From Streptomyces sp. NBC_01296 (lineage in GTDB: Bacteria > Actinomycetota > Actinomycetes > Streptomycetales > Streptomycetaceae), in assembly GCF_035984415.1 (NCBI RefSeq), contig NZ_CP130720.1:372001-436000 (forward strand): DNA of 64,000 bases, in the 5' to 3' direction. Within the stretch, counting starts at the first letter, position 1; every line of letters begins with the position of its first letter. The position numbers and the translations under genes were made by a program. This document shows positions 51,225 through 59,485 of this stretch, in pieces. A model generated the notes under the pieces. The model saw only the letters and a program-made list of their open reading frames with translations, was not told the DNA's origin and searched no databases.

Positions 51225-51809
51225 ATGATCGATGAATTCGCGAAAGACAACCTGCACGGGAGACTGCGGCGGGACCGCAAGGCGCTGCTCTGGAAACTCG
51301 ACGGCTTGTCCGAATACGACGCCCGACGACCTTTGACAGCGACCGGGACCAACCTCCTCGGCCTGGTCAAACACGTGGCCAGCGTCGAGGCCAGGTACTT
51401 CGGCGAGGTCTTCGACCGCCCTTCCCCGGAACCGCTGCCCCGGTGGCAGGACTCCAACGGCAGCGATCTGTGGGCGACCGAGGAGGAGACCCGCGATCAG
51501 ATCATCGGGTTCTACCGGCGCACGTGGGAACACTCGGACGCGACGATCAACGAGCTTCCCCTCGACGCCCCCGGCCACGTGCCGTGGTGGCCGGAGCCTT
51601 ATGCCGACACGAACCTGTTCGCCATCATGGTCCATGTCCTCGGCGAGTCCATCCGGCATGCCGGGCACGCCGATATCCTGCGCGAGGGCCTCGACGGCCG
51701 GACCGGGTTGCGCGCCGAACACGAGCAGCAGATCGACGATGAGGCCCGTGCAGCCTACTGCGCGAAGATCGAGCAGGCCGCCAGGTCGACCGCACCAATC
51801 AAGGCTTAG
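51225..51809 (+). CDS. DinB/DUF664-family protein
   Basis: 194 aa from ATG 51225. DinB four-helix bundle pattern: LRRDRKALLWKLDGLSEYDA, GTNLLGLVKHVASVEARYFG (first metal His), FAIMVHVLGESIRHAGHADI (two further His at H-V-x-x-E-x-x-R-H-x-G-H). Streptomyces members act as thiol-dependent (mycothiol or bacillithiol) transferases or are uncharacterised. Intact, single gene. Confidence 0.9.
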   Translation: MIDEFAKDNLHGRLRRDRKALLWKLDGLSEYDARRPLTATGTNLLGLVKHVASVEARYFGEVFDRPSPEPLPRWQDSNGSDLWATEEETRDQIIGFYRRTWEHSDATINELPLDAPGHVPWWPEPYADTNLFAIMVHVLGESIRHAGHADILREGLDGRTGLRAEHEQQIDDEARAAYCAKIEQAARSTAPIKA

Positions 51810-51819
51810 TTAGACATAC

Positions 51820-52140
51820 CAGGCAGCCTGACATCACGAGCCGGATGATGTCCTCCTCGCGGATCTCGTGGCCCTCGGCCTGGAGCTGGGCGACGGCGGC
51901 GTCGATGTAACGGGTCGTCCAGAGCACGATGGCGTTGAGGACCAAGCCGACCGAGCCGAGCTGGTCCTCCATGCTGTCCCGGTACGCCTGGTGGATGGTG
52001 CCGCGCTTGCCGTGGCACACATCCCGGGCCGGCTTGTGGCGGGACTCCTGCATGGTGAGCTGCCGGTCCATCTGCCGGCGGTAGGTGTCGTCCAACGGGT
52101 CGACCACCCGCAACAGCGTGTCGGGACGAGCGCCGTTCTG
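51820..52140 (-). pseudogene. Tn3-family transposase, near-C-terminal fragment
   Basis: YRRQMDRQLTMQESRHKPAR, CHGKRGTIHQAYRDSMEDQL, GSVGLVLNAIVLWTTRYIDA and EGHEIREEDIIRL match the last 120 residues of Tn3 transposases. The final H-I-N-x-L-G-R-Y segment is missing and the upstream part ends at about 52140. Confidence 0.85.
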
Positions 52141-52637
52141 GTGGAGGTACGGGACGACAAGCCGGTCCCGCGTGCGTTCCTCGAGGCCCTGCCTTCGGGT
52201 GTGGAGGCCTTGCGCTTGAACGTCGACCAGGTCAAGGCGACCGCCGAGCTCAACGGTCCGTGCGAGGCGCTGAACGGCTCGCTCTCCCCTGCGCGCGGGA
52301 GGCGACAGCCGTTGAGCTGCGCAGGGCGGATGTCCGCGTCAAGGAGCTGTACCGCTGGGACACGCCTAACCAGGGCCTGTTCGTCCGGCAGACCCCGGCC
52401 CCGAAGGGGTCCGTCGTCGTCCTGGTGGGCCGGGCGGACCAGCAGATCTCGGTGCCCGCGGTGAAGGAAGCGGCGAACCGGCACCTCGGCATCGCCGTGC
52501 CGGTCGAGACCATCGCCGGCTCCTGGTTGAACGCGGCGAACATGGACGACCGGACCATCTACGACGAGCCTCCTGTCACTGCCCCTCGGCCCTCGCGCGG
52601 GACCGAACCGCCGCAACACGAACTGACGAGGCCGTAG
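52139..52637 (+). pseudogene. unrecognised gene fragment, frameshifted
   Basis: VPRAFLEALPSGVEALRLNV and ATAELNGPCEALNGSLSP in one frame, then VELRRADVRVKELYRWDTPN, RQTPAPKGSVVVLVGRADQQ and HLGIAVPVETIAGSWLNAAN in another. Strongly coding-like with one indel near 52290. I could not name the family. It begins exactly where the Tn3 fragment ends, so it may be passenger or flanking DNA. Confidence 0.4.
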
Positions 52638-52782
52638 GTGTGCAGGCCGCCGCTCGTCGCCATGGCCAGCGGTCGGGCGAGTCTTCTGTGGCCGGAGAGC
52701 AACATGCTGAGTTGAGACATCGATCCCGTTGCGCCGAAGCGGCATTTCATGACTTGTTCCAGAGGCCATTAGGGTCGGATTC

Positions 52783-54234
52783 ATGGAGTGGAGTTTTCAG
52801 ACGGCTGAAGAGTTGGCGGCCGCGTTGCGTGCCGGTGAAGTGACCTCGGTGGAACTGACCGACGAGGCGATCGCCCGTATCGAGCGGGACGACAAGGTGA
52901 TCAACGCGATCTGTGTGCCGGACTTCGACCGCGCGCGGGCCGCCGCGCGCGGCGCCGACCAGGCGCGTGCCCGCGGCGAGGACCGACCGCTGCTCGGCAT
53001 TCCGGTGACGGTCAAGGAGTCCTACAACGTCGCCGGGCTGCCCACGACCTGGGGCATGCCCCAACACCGGGACTTCGTGCCGGCCGAGGACGCGGTGCAG
53101 GTGTCGCGGATCAAGGCCGCCGGCGCGGTGGTGCTCGGCAAGACCAATGTGCCCTTGGGGCTGCAAGACATCCAGAGTTTCAACGAGATCTACGGCACGA
53201 CCAACAACCCGTGGGACCACGGCCGCACGTCGGGCGGATCCTCCGGCGGATCGGCGGCGGCCCTGGCGTGCGGATTCGGCGCGCTGTCCATCGGCTCCGA
53301 CATCGGCGGTTCGTTGCGCACCCCCGCGCATTTCTGCGGTGTCTACGCGCACAAGCCGACACTCGGGTTGGCGGCCAACCGCGGTATGGACCTGCCGTCC
53401 GCACCGGCCTTGCCGGTCGACCTCGACCTCGCCGTCGTCGGTCCGATGGCGCGTACCGCCCGCGACCTCACGCTCCTGCTCGACGTCATGGCCGGACCGG
53501 ATCCGTTGACGCTCGGCGTGGCGCACCACTTGAGGTTGCCGCCCGCGCGCCACGAACGGCTCCGCGACTACCGGGTCCTGATCCTCGACGAGCATCCGCT
53601 CATTCCGACCGGGTCGGCGGTGCGGGCGGGCGTGAACCGAGTCGCCGACGCGCTTGTCGACGGCGGCGCCCACGTCGAACGGCACAGTCCGCTGCTACCC
53701 GATCTGGCTGAGGCCGCGACGCTCTACAACCAGTTGCTGTTTTCGGGCTCCGTCGCACGTTTTCCCGTCGATGCGTACGATCAGCTGCGGACCCGCGCTG
53801 CCGGACTGAGCGCGGACGACCGGAGTCTCGACGCGGCGCGGCTGCGCGCCATGGTGTTCAGCCACCGCGACTGGCTCGAGGCGAACCATCGCCGCGAACT
53901 GCACCGCCACGGCTGGCGGCAACTGTTCGCCGAGTTCGATGTCGTGGTGTGCCCGATTACGCCCACTCCCGCGTTCCTGCACGACCACAGCCCCAATCCG
54001 CTGGAACGCCGGATCGGCATCGACGGCGTCGAGTACCCGTACCTCGACCAGCTCGTCTGGGCCGGCCTGGCCACCATGCCCGGCCTGCCCGCCACCGCCA
54101 TACCGGCGGGCCGGGCCTCCGATGGCCTGCCGGTGGGAGCACAGCTCATCGGCCCGATGTTCGAGGACCGCACCCCGCTGCGGCTGGCGGAACTGCTCGA
54201 GCAGAAGATCGGCGGCTTCCGGGCACCGAAGTAG
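52783..54234 (+). CDS. amidase (amidase-signature family)
   Basis: 483 aa, ATG 52783, no strong ribosome binding site. The Ser-cisSer-Lys triad is present: Lys in GIPVTVKESYNVAGLP, and the signature GRTSGGSSGGSAAALA with GSDIGGSLRTPAHFCG. Downstream YLDQLVWAGLATMPGLPATA is a normal substrate-pocket region. These enzymes hydrolyse carboxamides in the cytoplasm. The specific substrate (for example aryl or peptide amides) cannot be read. Confidence 0.94.
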   Translation: MEWSFQTAEELAAALRAGEVTSVELTDEAIARIERDDKVINAICVPDFDRARAAARGADQARARGEDRPLLGIPVTVKESYNVAGLPTTWGMPQHRDFVPAEDAVQVSRIKAAGAVVLGKTNVPLGLQDIQSFNEIYGTTNNPWDHGRTSGGSSGGSAAALACGFGALSIGSDIGGSLRTPAHFCGVYAHKPTLGLAANRGMDLPSAPALPVDLDLAVVGPMARTARDLTLLLDVMAGPDPLTLGVAHHLRLPPARHERLRDYRVLILDEHPLIPTGSAVRAGVNRVADALVDGGAHVERHSPLLPDLAEAATLYNQLLFSGSVARFPVDAYDQLRTRAAGLSADDRSLDAARLRAMVFSHRDWLEANHRRELHRHGWRQLFAEFDVVVCPITPTPAFLHDHSPNPLERRIGIDGVEYPYLDQLVWAGLATMPGLPATAIPAGRASDGLPVGAQLIGPMFEDRTPLRLAELLEQKIGGFRAPK

Positions 54235-54566
54235 GGCCTACTGCCGGGCGTTCCTCGAAGCTGACCCCGGACCCGCGCGCTGTGCCGGTCGCCGCCGGCG
54301 CCGCCGCCTGGAGCTCCGGCACAAGCCGCCGCGCGAACCCCAAGGCCTCGGCCGGGTCGCAGAGCACGAGCCGGCTGGCGTGGCGGGCGTCGCGCAGCGC
54401 GCCGAGTCGCCGGCCGAGCGCGGCGCCGACGGTATCGGCGGCCGGTTGGGCGCCGCCCGTTCGGCTTTGCGGTGGGGCAGGTGACGCGTGTCGAGTGGCG
54501 TGCGCCTGTGCACTCCAATGTCATGGCTTCGACCAGTTCACCCCTACTGGAACAGGGAGTATCTCC
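54235..54566 (-). other. gap with a minus-strand gene remnant
   Basis: On the minus strand 54290-54450 reads RLGALRDARHASRLVLCDPA, EALGFARRLVPELQAA in shifting frames, clearly coding-like but unrecognised. Nothing else is supported before the ribosome binding site at 54554. Confidence 0.35.
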
Positions 54567-55748
54567 ATGACAGAGCAGGCAGCGGCCCGCCGACCCCGCC
54601 CTCGCGTGCAGCGGCTGATGGCAGCCGCGTTGACCCTGGGCGCCGTCGGTGCCCTCGCGGCCGCGGCGCCGCCTCAGCCAGGGGAGCAACAGACTCGGGA
54701 ACATCACGGCTTCCGCGAGATCGACTTGGTATCCGACATCCCGGGCAGGGCCGAGGCGACCGATCCGAACCTGGGCAACCCTTGGGGCCTGGTGACCGAC
54801 CGCGCCGGTGAGCTGTTGGTCGCGGACAACCACACCGACAAGGCCACGACGTACTCGGGTGGCCAGAAGGGGAAGCCGGTCAGGATTCTCGACCGGGTCG
54901 TGTCGTTCCCGACGGACGGAGCTCCGACCGGCGTCGTGCGCAACGACGGCGACGACTTCGAGTTCAGCGCCTTCGGGAGGACCGGCCCCGCCCGCTTCCT
55001 GTTCGCGGGGGAGCACGGCGACCTGTTCGCGTACAACCCGGACGTGTCCGGGACGGACGCGATCCCGGTCGCCCACGAGGACAGCGGCAGCGAGACCGCC
55101 ATCTTCAAGGGGCTGGAGCTGATCAAAGACGACGACCGCGACGGGAAGGACGCGAAGCACGAGGATCGGCGTCACGAACGTGGCGAGCCGAGTGTGCTCG
55201 TCGCGAACTTCCGTGACGCGCGCGTCGACGTCTTCGACGAGGACTTCAACCTCGTGCCGCCCAACGGAGCATTCCGGGACTCCGGGCTTCCCGCCGGCTA
55301 CGCGCCGTTCAACATCAAGGAAATCGACTCCAAGGTGTTCGTCACCTACGCCCTGCAGGACGCCGACAAGGAGGACGACGTCGCCGGCCCGGGCAACGGC
55401 TTCATCGACGTGTTCAGCAGGGAGGGCAAGCTGCTGAAGCGCTTCGCGAGCCAGGGCGTGCTCAACGCACCTTGGGGTCTTGAAGTAGCTCCCAAGGGAT
55501 TCGGGAAGTTCGCCGGTGACCTGCTCGTCGGCAACTTCGGAGACGGCCGCATCAACGTCTTCGACCGTCACACCGGCAAACTCAAGGGGCACCTGGAAGA
55601 TCGCGAGGGTAACCCGATCGAGATCCCCGGCCTGTGGGGGCTGCAGCGCGGCACTGACAAGTCCGGCGGCCGGGAATCCGTCTGGTTCGCCGCGGGAATC
55701 AACGATGAGGAGAACGGACTGCTCGGGGTCCTGCGCGCCGAGCACTGA
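54567..55748 (+). CDS. TIGR03118-family secreted beta-propeller protein
   Basis: 393 aa, ATG 54567 with GGGAG upstream, which decides the start inside a longer open frame. Signal peptide QRLMAAALTLGAVGALAAAA. Typical TIGR03118 text: DLVSDIPGRAEATDPNLGNP with WGLV, GKPVRILDRVVSFPTDGAPT, ANFRDARVDVFDEDFNLV, GNGFIDVFSREGKLLKRFAS, NAPWGLEVAPKGFGKFAGDL, FAAGINDEENGLLG. An acidic insertion (KDDDRDGKDAKHEDRRHERG) is extra. Secreted, function not established for the family. Confidence 0.92.
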   Translation: MTEQAAARRPRPRVQRLMAAALTLGAVGALAAAAPPQPGEQQTREHHGFREIDLVSDIPGRAEATDPNLGNPWGLVTDRAGELLVADNHTDKATTYSGGQKGKPVRILDRVVSFPTDGAPTGVVRNDGDDFEFSAFGRTGPARFLFAGEHGDLFAYNPDVSGTDAIPVAHEDSGSETAIFKGLELIKDDDRDGKDAKHEDRRHERGEPSVLVANFRDARVDVFDEDFNLVPPNGAFRDSGLPAGYAPFNIKEIDSKVFVTYALQDADKEDDVAGPGNGFIDVFSREGKLLKRFASQGVLNAPWGLEVAPKGFGKFAGDLLVGNFGDGRINVFDRHTGKLKGHLEDREGNPIEIPGLWGLQRGTDKSGGRESVWFAAGINDEENGLLGVLRAEH

Positions 55749-55758
55749 CCGGCCACGC

Positions 55759-55794
55759 CGCCACCCCGAGGCAAGTACCTTTCCCGGGGTGGCG
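55759..55794 (+). terminator. terminator of the TIGR03118 gene
   Basis: CGCCACCCCG (55759-55768) pairs with CGGGGTGGCG (55785-55794), 16-base loop, 10 bases after the stop. Confidence 0.65.
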
Positions 55795-55803
55795 CGCGGC
55801 GGT

Positions 55804-55920
55804 TACGGGGCCACCGACTCTTGTGCGAAGTGGCCGTAGAGGGGGACGGCGTGCAGCGGGTCGGTGTCTGTGGCGCCCACGGTGTCGTCGGGGCGGTTGT
55901 AGCGGGAGTCGGGTAGGGGG
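55804..55920 (-). pseudogene. C-terminal tail of an unidentified gene
   Basis: LPDSRYNRPDDTVGATDTDP, LHAVPLYGHFAQESVAP, then stop. Coding-like and cut at 55920, where IS5 sequence begins, so it was probably interrupted by that insertion. Confidence 0.4.
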
Positions 55921-55927
55921 ATTCGGC

Positions 55928-56268
55928 CTCATCCGCGTCGCGTGCGACGGCCCGGGCGACCCCGCCTGCGGCCCGAGCGGGTCATCGCGGACAAGGGCTA
56001 CTCCTCCCGGACCTTCCGCGCCTACCTCCACAGGAGCGGCATCAACGCCACCATCCCGGAACGTGTCGACCAACTCGCAGGCCTGGCCAGGCGCCGGGAA
56101 CGGCCCTGTGTATTCGACAAGGCCGCCTACCGGCGCCGCAACGTCGTCGAACGATGCTTCCACCGTCTCAAGCAATGGCGAGGCGTCGCCACCCGCTACG
56201 ACAAACACCCCGCCCGCTACCAAGCAGCGATCACCCTCGCCAGCACCCTCATCTGGCCCGACAAATGA
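55928..56268 (+). pseudogene. IS5-family transposase, C-terminal half
   Basis: VIADKGYSSRTFRAYLHRSG, INATIPERVDQ, then RRRNVVERCFHRLKQWRGVA, TRYDKHPARYQAAITLASTL. The last acidic residue of the DDE triad (the E of VVERCF) and the Y-R-x-K helix are present. The N-terminal half is missing. Same subfamily style as the N-terminal stub at 6131. Confidence 0.85.
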
Positions 56269-56449
56269 TCGACAACTGCCGTTGCGGAACACCCTGGCCG
56301 GTGGGGCGAACCTTGCGGTTGCGATGGGGCAGATGCTGGCCGCGGTCACCGCTCCCAGCTCCCCGGCCCACACCAAGGGCCCCGGATGAACCAGCTCCGG
56401 TCATCGCCGACCTATACCGAGAACTCGACCACCACGGTAACGTTGCCCG

Positions 56450-56926
56450 TCACCACGGAGCGGTCTTCGGCTCGCGGTGCCACCACCACTGCGCGGAATC
56501 GGCATCCCTGCGCCTGCGCCGCAGCCAGGGGTCCAGTGCCCCGGTGACGTCCTGGATCGTGCACGCCTCGAAACGAGCGTCCAACGAATCCAGCAGGGAC
56601 GACAGTTCCCGCCGCGGCCCCTCGGGCATGCCGGCGAGCGCGCGCTGCAGGCCATCCCGGATGTCAAGATCGTTCTTATAGTCGCTGAAGAAGTACTGGT
56701 CGCCCGGAGGCCGCATGCCCTCCAGGAATCCGATGAGACGTTCCCAGGCTTGGAATCGATTCTTCAGCGAGTGCGTCGGGGTGACGATGCGGCTTCGGAT
56801 TTCTTCCCCCAGGCCCAGCCTCTCGGTTTCGAGCTGAGCTTGATCAAACCGCGAAACCTCCTCATGGGTCTCCCTGGACAGGCGACCCCAGTAGTTCTCT
56901 GATTCCGTGACTGCCTTACCCGTCAT
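56450..56926 (-). CDS. hypothetical protein, 158 aa
   Basis: ATG 56926 with GGGATGA upstream. All-helical acidic protein (WGRLSRETHEEVSRFDQAQL, SLKNRFQAWERLIGFLEGMR, LQRALAGMPEGPRRELSSLL) ending in RRRRRDADSAQWWWHREPKT. Its start overlaps by 12 bases the end of a coding-like fragment finishing DYFWDEINDG. The layout resembles a toxin C-terminus followed by its immunity gene, but I cannot confirm a family. Confidence 0.7.
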   Translation of the reverse strand: MTGKAVTESENYWGRLSRETHEEVSRFDQAQLETERLGLGEEIRSRIVTPTHSLKNRFQAWERLIGFLEGMRPPGDQYFFSDYKNDLDIRDGLQRALAGMPEGPRRELSSLLDSLDARFEACTIQDVTGALDPWLRRRRRDADSAQWWWHREPKTAPW

Positions 56927-57030
56927 TGATTTCATCCCAGAAGTAGTCGTATCCCCGGCTCGGCGCTCGCATGTTGAAGTCGTGCGCTACGACGGGAAGG
57001 ACGTCGAAGTACGGCTGAGGGTGTGGCGCA
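56915..57030 (-). pseudogene. C-terminal fragment of an unidentified gene
   Basis: PHPQPYFDVLPVVAHDFNMR, APSRGYDYFWDEINDG, TAA at 56915. No start is visible and the upstream sequence loses coding character, so it is truncated. Its end overlaps the following gene. Confidence 0.4.
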
Positions 57031-57394
57031 GCAACATGCGCAGCCGGCAGGGATCACTCCCGGAGGGGCAGCCAGGTTGGCCCCTGATGGACGGCTGTCA
57101 CTCCTGGAGAGGCCTCAGGCAGCCGCGTAGACCGGCACTGATCTCTCACGTCCCCTGACAGTGGCACGATGCGCAGCACACCACGTCGGACCAGCACAGC
57201 GCGCCGACCAGGCCGAACCGGCCACTGACGCAGGCCTCACTGACACGAAACCAAGACGGAACCCGAGGACGCGTCGGCGGGAGAAGCAACCGTGCCGACG
57301 TCGCGGACTTCCCTGTGGCCCTGGCCGCCTCATGGCAGGCCTGCGTGCTGAACCAAGCCGTCGGGCAGCGGCTCTGGGCGGCGGCGGGAGCCCC
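57031..57394. other. no supported gene
   Basis: Open frames only on the antisense of the 57.4-kb gene. No hairpin or family pattern was recognised. Confidence 0.3.
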
Positions 57395-57727
57395 TCAGTA
57401 GGCCGACCACGGGACCCGGCAGGTGTGGAGGGCTTCTCCCTCCGGGCACAGGGCGGCGATGACCGCCTTGCGCAGGGCCCTCCGCGTCCGCAGGGAGCAC
57501 ATCACGTGCAGCCGCAGCGTGACCGGTTGCCGGGCACCGCTGGCGCGGCCGGGATGCTCCGCGGCCCACTGCCGTGCCAGGAAGTCGTCCGTGCCGGCGA
57601 CCGGTGACGTGGTCATGTCGATGATCCGGGCGCTGTGGGAGCCCACGACGTCCTCGACGAGGGCTCTGACCCAGGCCAGCCCCTCCTCGTCCGCGTACAG
57701 GCCGAACGCCAGGGCGCGCGTCCTCAT
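57395..57727 (-). CDS. hypothetical protein co-expressed with MerR A, 110 aa
   Basis: ATG 57727 overlaps the MerR stop by four bases. Alternating strands and helices (MRTRALAFGLYADEEGLAWV, RALVEDVVGSHSARIIDMTT, PVTLRLHVMCSLRTRRALRK) suggest a small alpha/beta domain. It contains three cysteines but no metal motif. Because MerR regulators usually control the gene they travel with, this is the likely output of MerR A. Not recognised. Confidence 0.75.
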   Translation of the reverse strand: MRTRALAFGLYADEEGLAWVRALVEDVVGSHSARIIDMTTSPVAGTDDFLARQWAAEHPGRASGARQPVTLRLHVMCSLRTRRALRKAVIAALCPEGEALHTCRVPWSAY

Positions 57728-58674
57728 GCCGCCGCCCCCACGAACCAGGAGTGAACGGGCGCGAGCGTGGATGACGGAGGCCATCCGTTGACGGTCGCCA
57801 GAAGCCGCCAGTAGCGCTCCACGAGCGGATCCGCACCCGTTCGCAAGCGTGCCAGGAGCCAGCGGCGCAAATCGCTCTCCCCGGCACTCTCAAATGCGTG
57901 GCCGTAGAGGCCGGCCGACAAACTGGCCGGGGACGCGTCCGCGACGGAGGCCGAAAGCAGACCGGCCGACACGGCCTCGTCGATCCGCTCGCGTATCGCC
58001 TGGTCGAGGGCCCCTTGCAGCGCGATGGCATCCTTCCCGGAGAGTTCTTCTACCTGCTCCCTGGCCGTCCGCCGGATCGCGGCACGGAAGTCTGCGCTCT
58101 GGCAGAGTCCGGCGAGCTCCACCCAGGCGTCGACCTGCTCAGGCGTGGGGTCTTCAGGTAGTTCGGGCAGTGCGGAGCGCATCAGGCTCACGAACTCAGG
58201 GTTGGTGTGGAGGCCCGCGAAAGCATCCTCGATGAAGTCGGCCAAGAGTCGGTGGCGTTCGGTCCGGGAAAGCGTGGCAAGTCGGTGCATCAGGTCCATC
58301 TCCAAAGGGGTGGGGCGGCCGCGTCCGGCGACCACCCGAAGGAGGGCGCGGCGCAGGCGCAGGCGCAGGCGCAGGCGCAGGCGCAGGCTGCGGATCTGCA
58401 CGTCCGACGCGTCTGCGTGCGCTTGTGCGACCTCTGGCAAAGACGCCTCCCGGTCCAACACCCTGCGCACCCTGGCCAGGTCGAGGCCCAGTTCACGCAG
58501 CGTACGGGCGAGGTCGAGGCGGGCGAGCGCGTCGGGACCGTAGAGCCGGTAGCCCGCCGGGCTCCGGTCGGTCGGCGGAACGATGCCCCGGTCGGAGTAG
58601 AACCGGATCGTCTTCACCGTCAGTCCGGTCCGACGGGATAGCTCCCCGATGGAATAGAGCGTGTCGCTGTCCAT
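57724..58674 (-). CDS. MerR-family regulator A
   Basis: 316 aa, ATG 58674. HTH: LYSIGELSRRTGLTVKTIRF, GIVPPTDRSPAGYRLYGPDA, LARLDLARTLRELGLDLARV. A coiled helix then carries an (Leu-Arg)6 run from a hexanucleotide repeat, followed by the long helical effector domain ending ERYWRLLATVNGWPPSSTLA. Closely related to MerR B at 60718. Its own upstream site (58681-58711) is nearly identical to that of MerR B, so the two may cross-regulate. Confidence 0.92.
   Translation of the reverse strand: MDSDTLYSIGELSRRTGLTVKTIRFYSDRGIVPPTDRSPAGYRLYGPDALARLDLARTLRELGLDLARVRRVLDREASLPEVAQAHADASDVQIRSLRLRLRLRLRLRRALLRVVAGRGRPTPLEMDLMHRLATLSRTERHRLLADFIEDAFAGLHTNPEFVSLMRSALPELPEDPTPEQVDAWVELAGLCQSADFRAAIRRTAREQVEELSGKDAIALQGALDQAIRERIDEAVSAGLLSASVADASPASLSAGLYGHAFESAGESDLRRWLLARLRTGADPLVERYWRLLATVNGWPPSSTLAPVHSWFVGAAA
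58351..58386. repeat. six tandem copies of GCGCAG inside merR A
   Basis: Perfect hexamer array coding (on the minus strand) alternating Leu and Arg between the HTH and effector domain. MerR B has only VLRQRRAVL at this place, so the array is an expansion. Confidence 0.9.
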
Positions 58675-58680
58675 GCCCCC

Positions 58681-58711
58681 AGCCTCCCGTCTCCCCCTAC
58701 AGGAGACTCAA
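58681..58711 (-). promoter_or_regulatory. MerR A promoter/operator
   Basis: Minus strand: TTGAGT (58711-58706), 19-base spacer containing the dyad GTCTCC-N7-GGAGAC (58689-58707), then GAGGCT (58686-58681). ATG follows after GGGGGC, so the start point would fall at or near the ATG. The GGGAGG here could alternatively serve as a Shine-Dalgarno if transcription starts further up. Confidence 0.6.
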
Positions 58712-58809
58712 CCGGGGCAGCCACAGCTGGCGTGGGTCTGGTTCATCCAAATCTGACCATCGGGGTGGAGCGGGTTGTCCTGGCCGAGTACGGGCGTCAT
58801 GATCGCGGG

Positions 58810-59184
58810 ATGGCGGAGGAGACGTTTGTCGAGAAGACCTGGCGGCAGATGGTGGAGGGGCATCCCACGGCGCGACGGGGGGAGCCCGCGGTCATAGAGG
58901 CCGCCTACGCCGAACCTCGGTTGCGGGCCCTGTTCCCGTTTCCGAGCCACGGGACCCTCACCTTCCACAGGAACACCCAGTTCCCGTGGAGCAACGACCT
59001 GCCGTTCATCGCGAGCGGCACGCAGTCGTACACGGTGTACGCGCCGCGGTACTCGGGCGTCTTGGGCGAGGTGCTGACACCGCGGGAGGCGGCCGCGTTG
59101 GTAGTGGCCCACCTGCCCCAAGACTGCGGGCCGGCCTTCGAGGGGCCGTGGCCCCCACCGGAGAGCGAGAGCTCCACCGACTGA
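58810..59184 (+). CDS. DUF6193-family protein
   Basis: 124 aa from ATG 58810. The in-frame ATG at 58732 is possible but its extra residues look non-coding. AVIEAAYAEPRLRALFPFPS, HGTLTFHRNTQFPWSNDLPF, YTVYAPRYSGVLGEVLTPRE, AAALVVAHLPQDCGPAFEGP. This layout of a short helix and a beta sheet ending in V-A-H-L-P is that of DUF6193 proteins, many of which sit in Streptomyces arm regions. Function unknown. Confidence 0.7.
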   Translation: MAEETFVEKTWRQMVEGHPTARRGEPAVIEAAYAEPRLRALFPFPSHGTLTFHRNTQFPWSNDLPFIASGTQSYTVYAPRYSGVLGEVLTPREAAALVVAHLPQDCGPAFEGPWPPPESESSTD

Positions 59185-59485
59185 ACCAGCCGCAGAGCTG
59201 CAGCTGCGGTGCCCGTCAAACTTCGATGAAATCGGTCAACCTACGTTGCAACGGGCCAACCGGAAGGCCAACGGCTCACACCCGCGTCTGCAGCCGTTGA
59301 CCTGCGGCACCATGTCCCGCTGTCCAGCTCAACTCACCCCGGTGACACCACTTGCACCGCACCAGACTGCCGACAGTCCGGCTTCCCGTCTCGCCCGCGT
59401 ACGTCAAGACATTCCCTGCCGCGGTGCTCATCGGATGCGGCGGGGGTGCCGGGCTGCGGCCACGCTGTCGACGGCTGCAGCGATA

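Noticed and set aside
59185..59485. Possible gene between the DUF6193 and MFS genes
   Set aside because: Frames are short, lack start signals and look like antisense continuation of neighbours.
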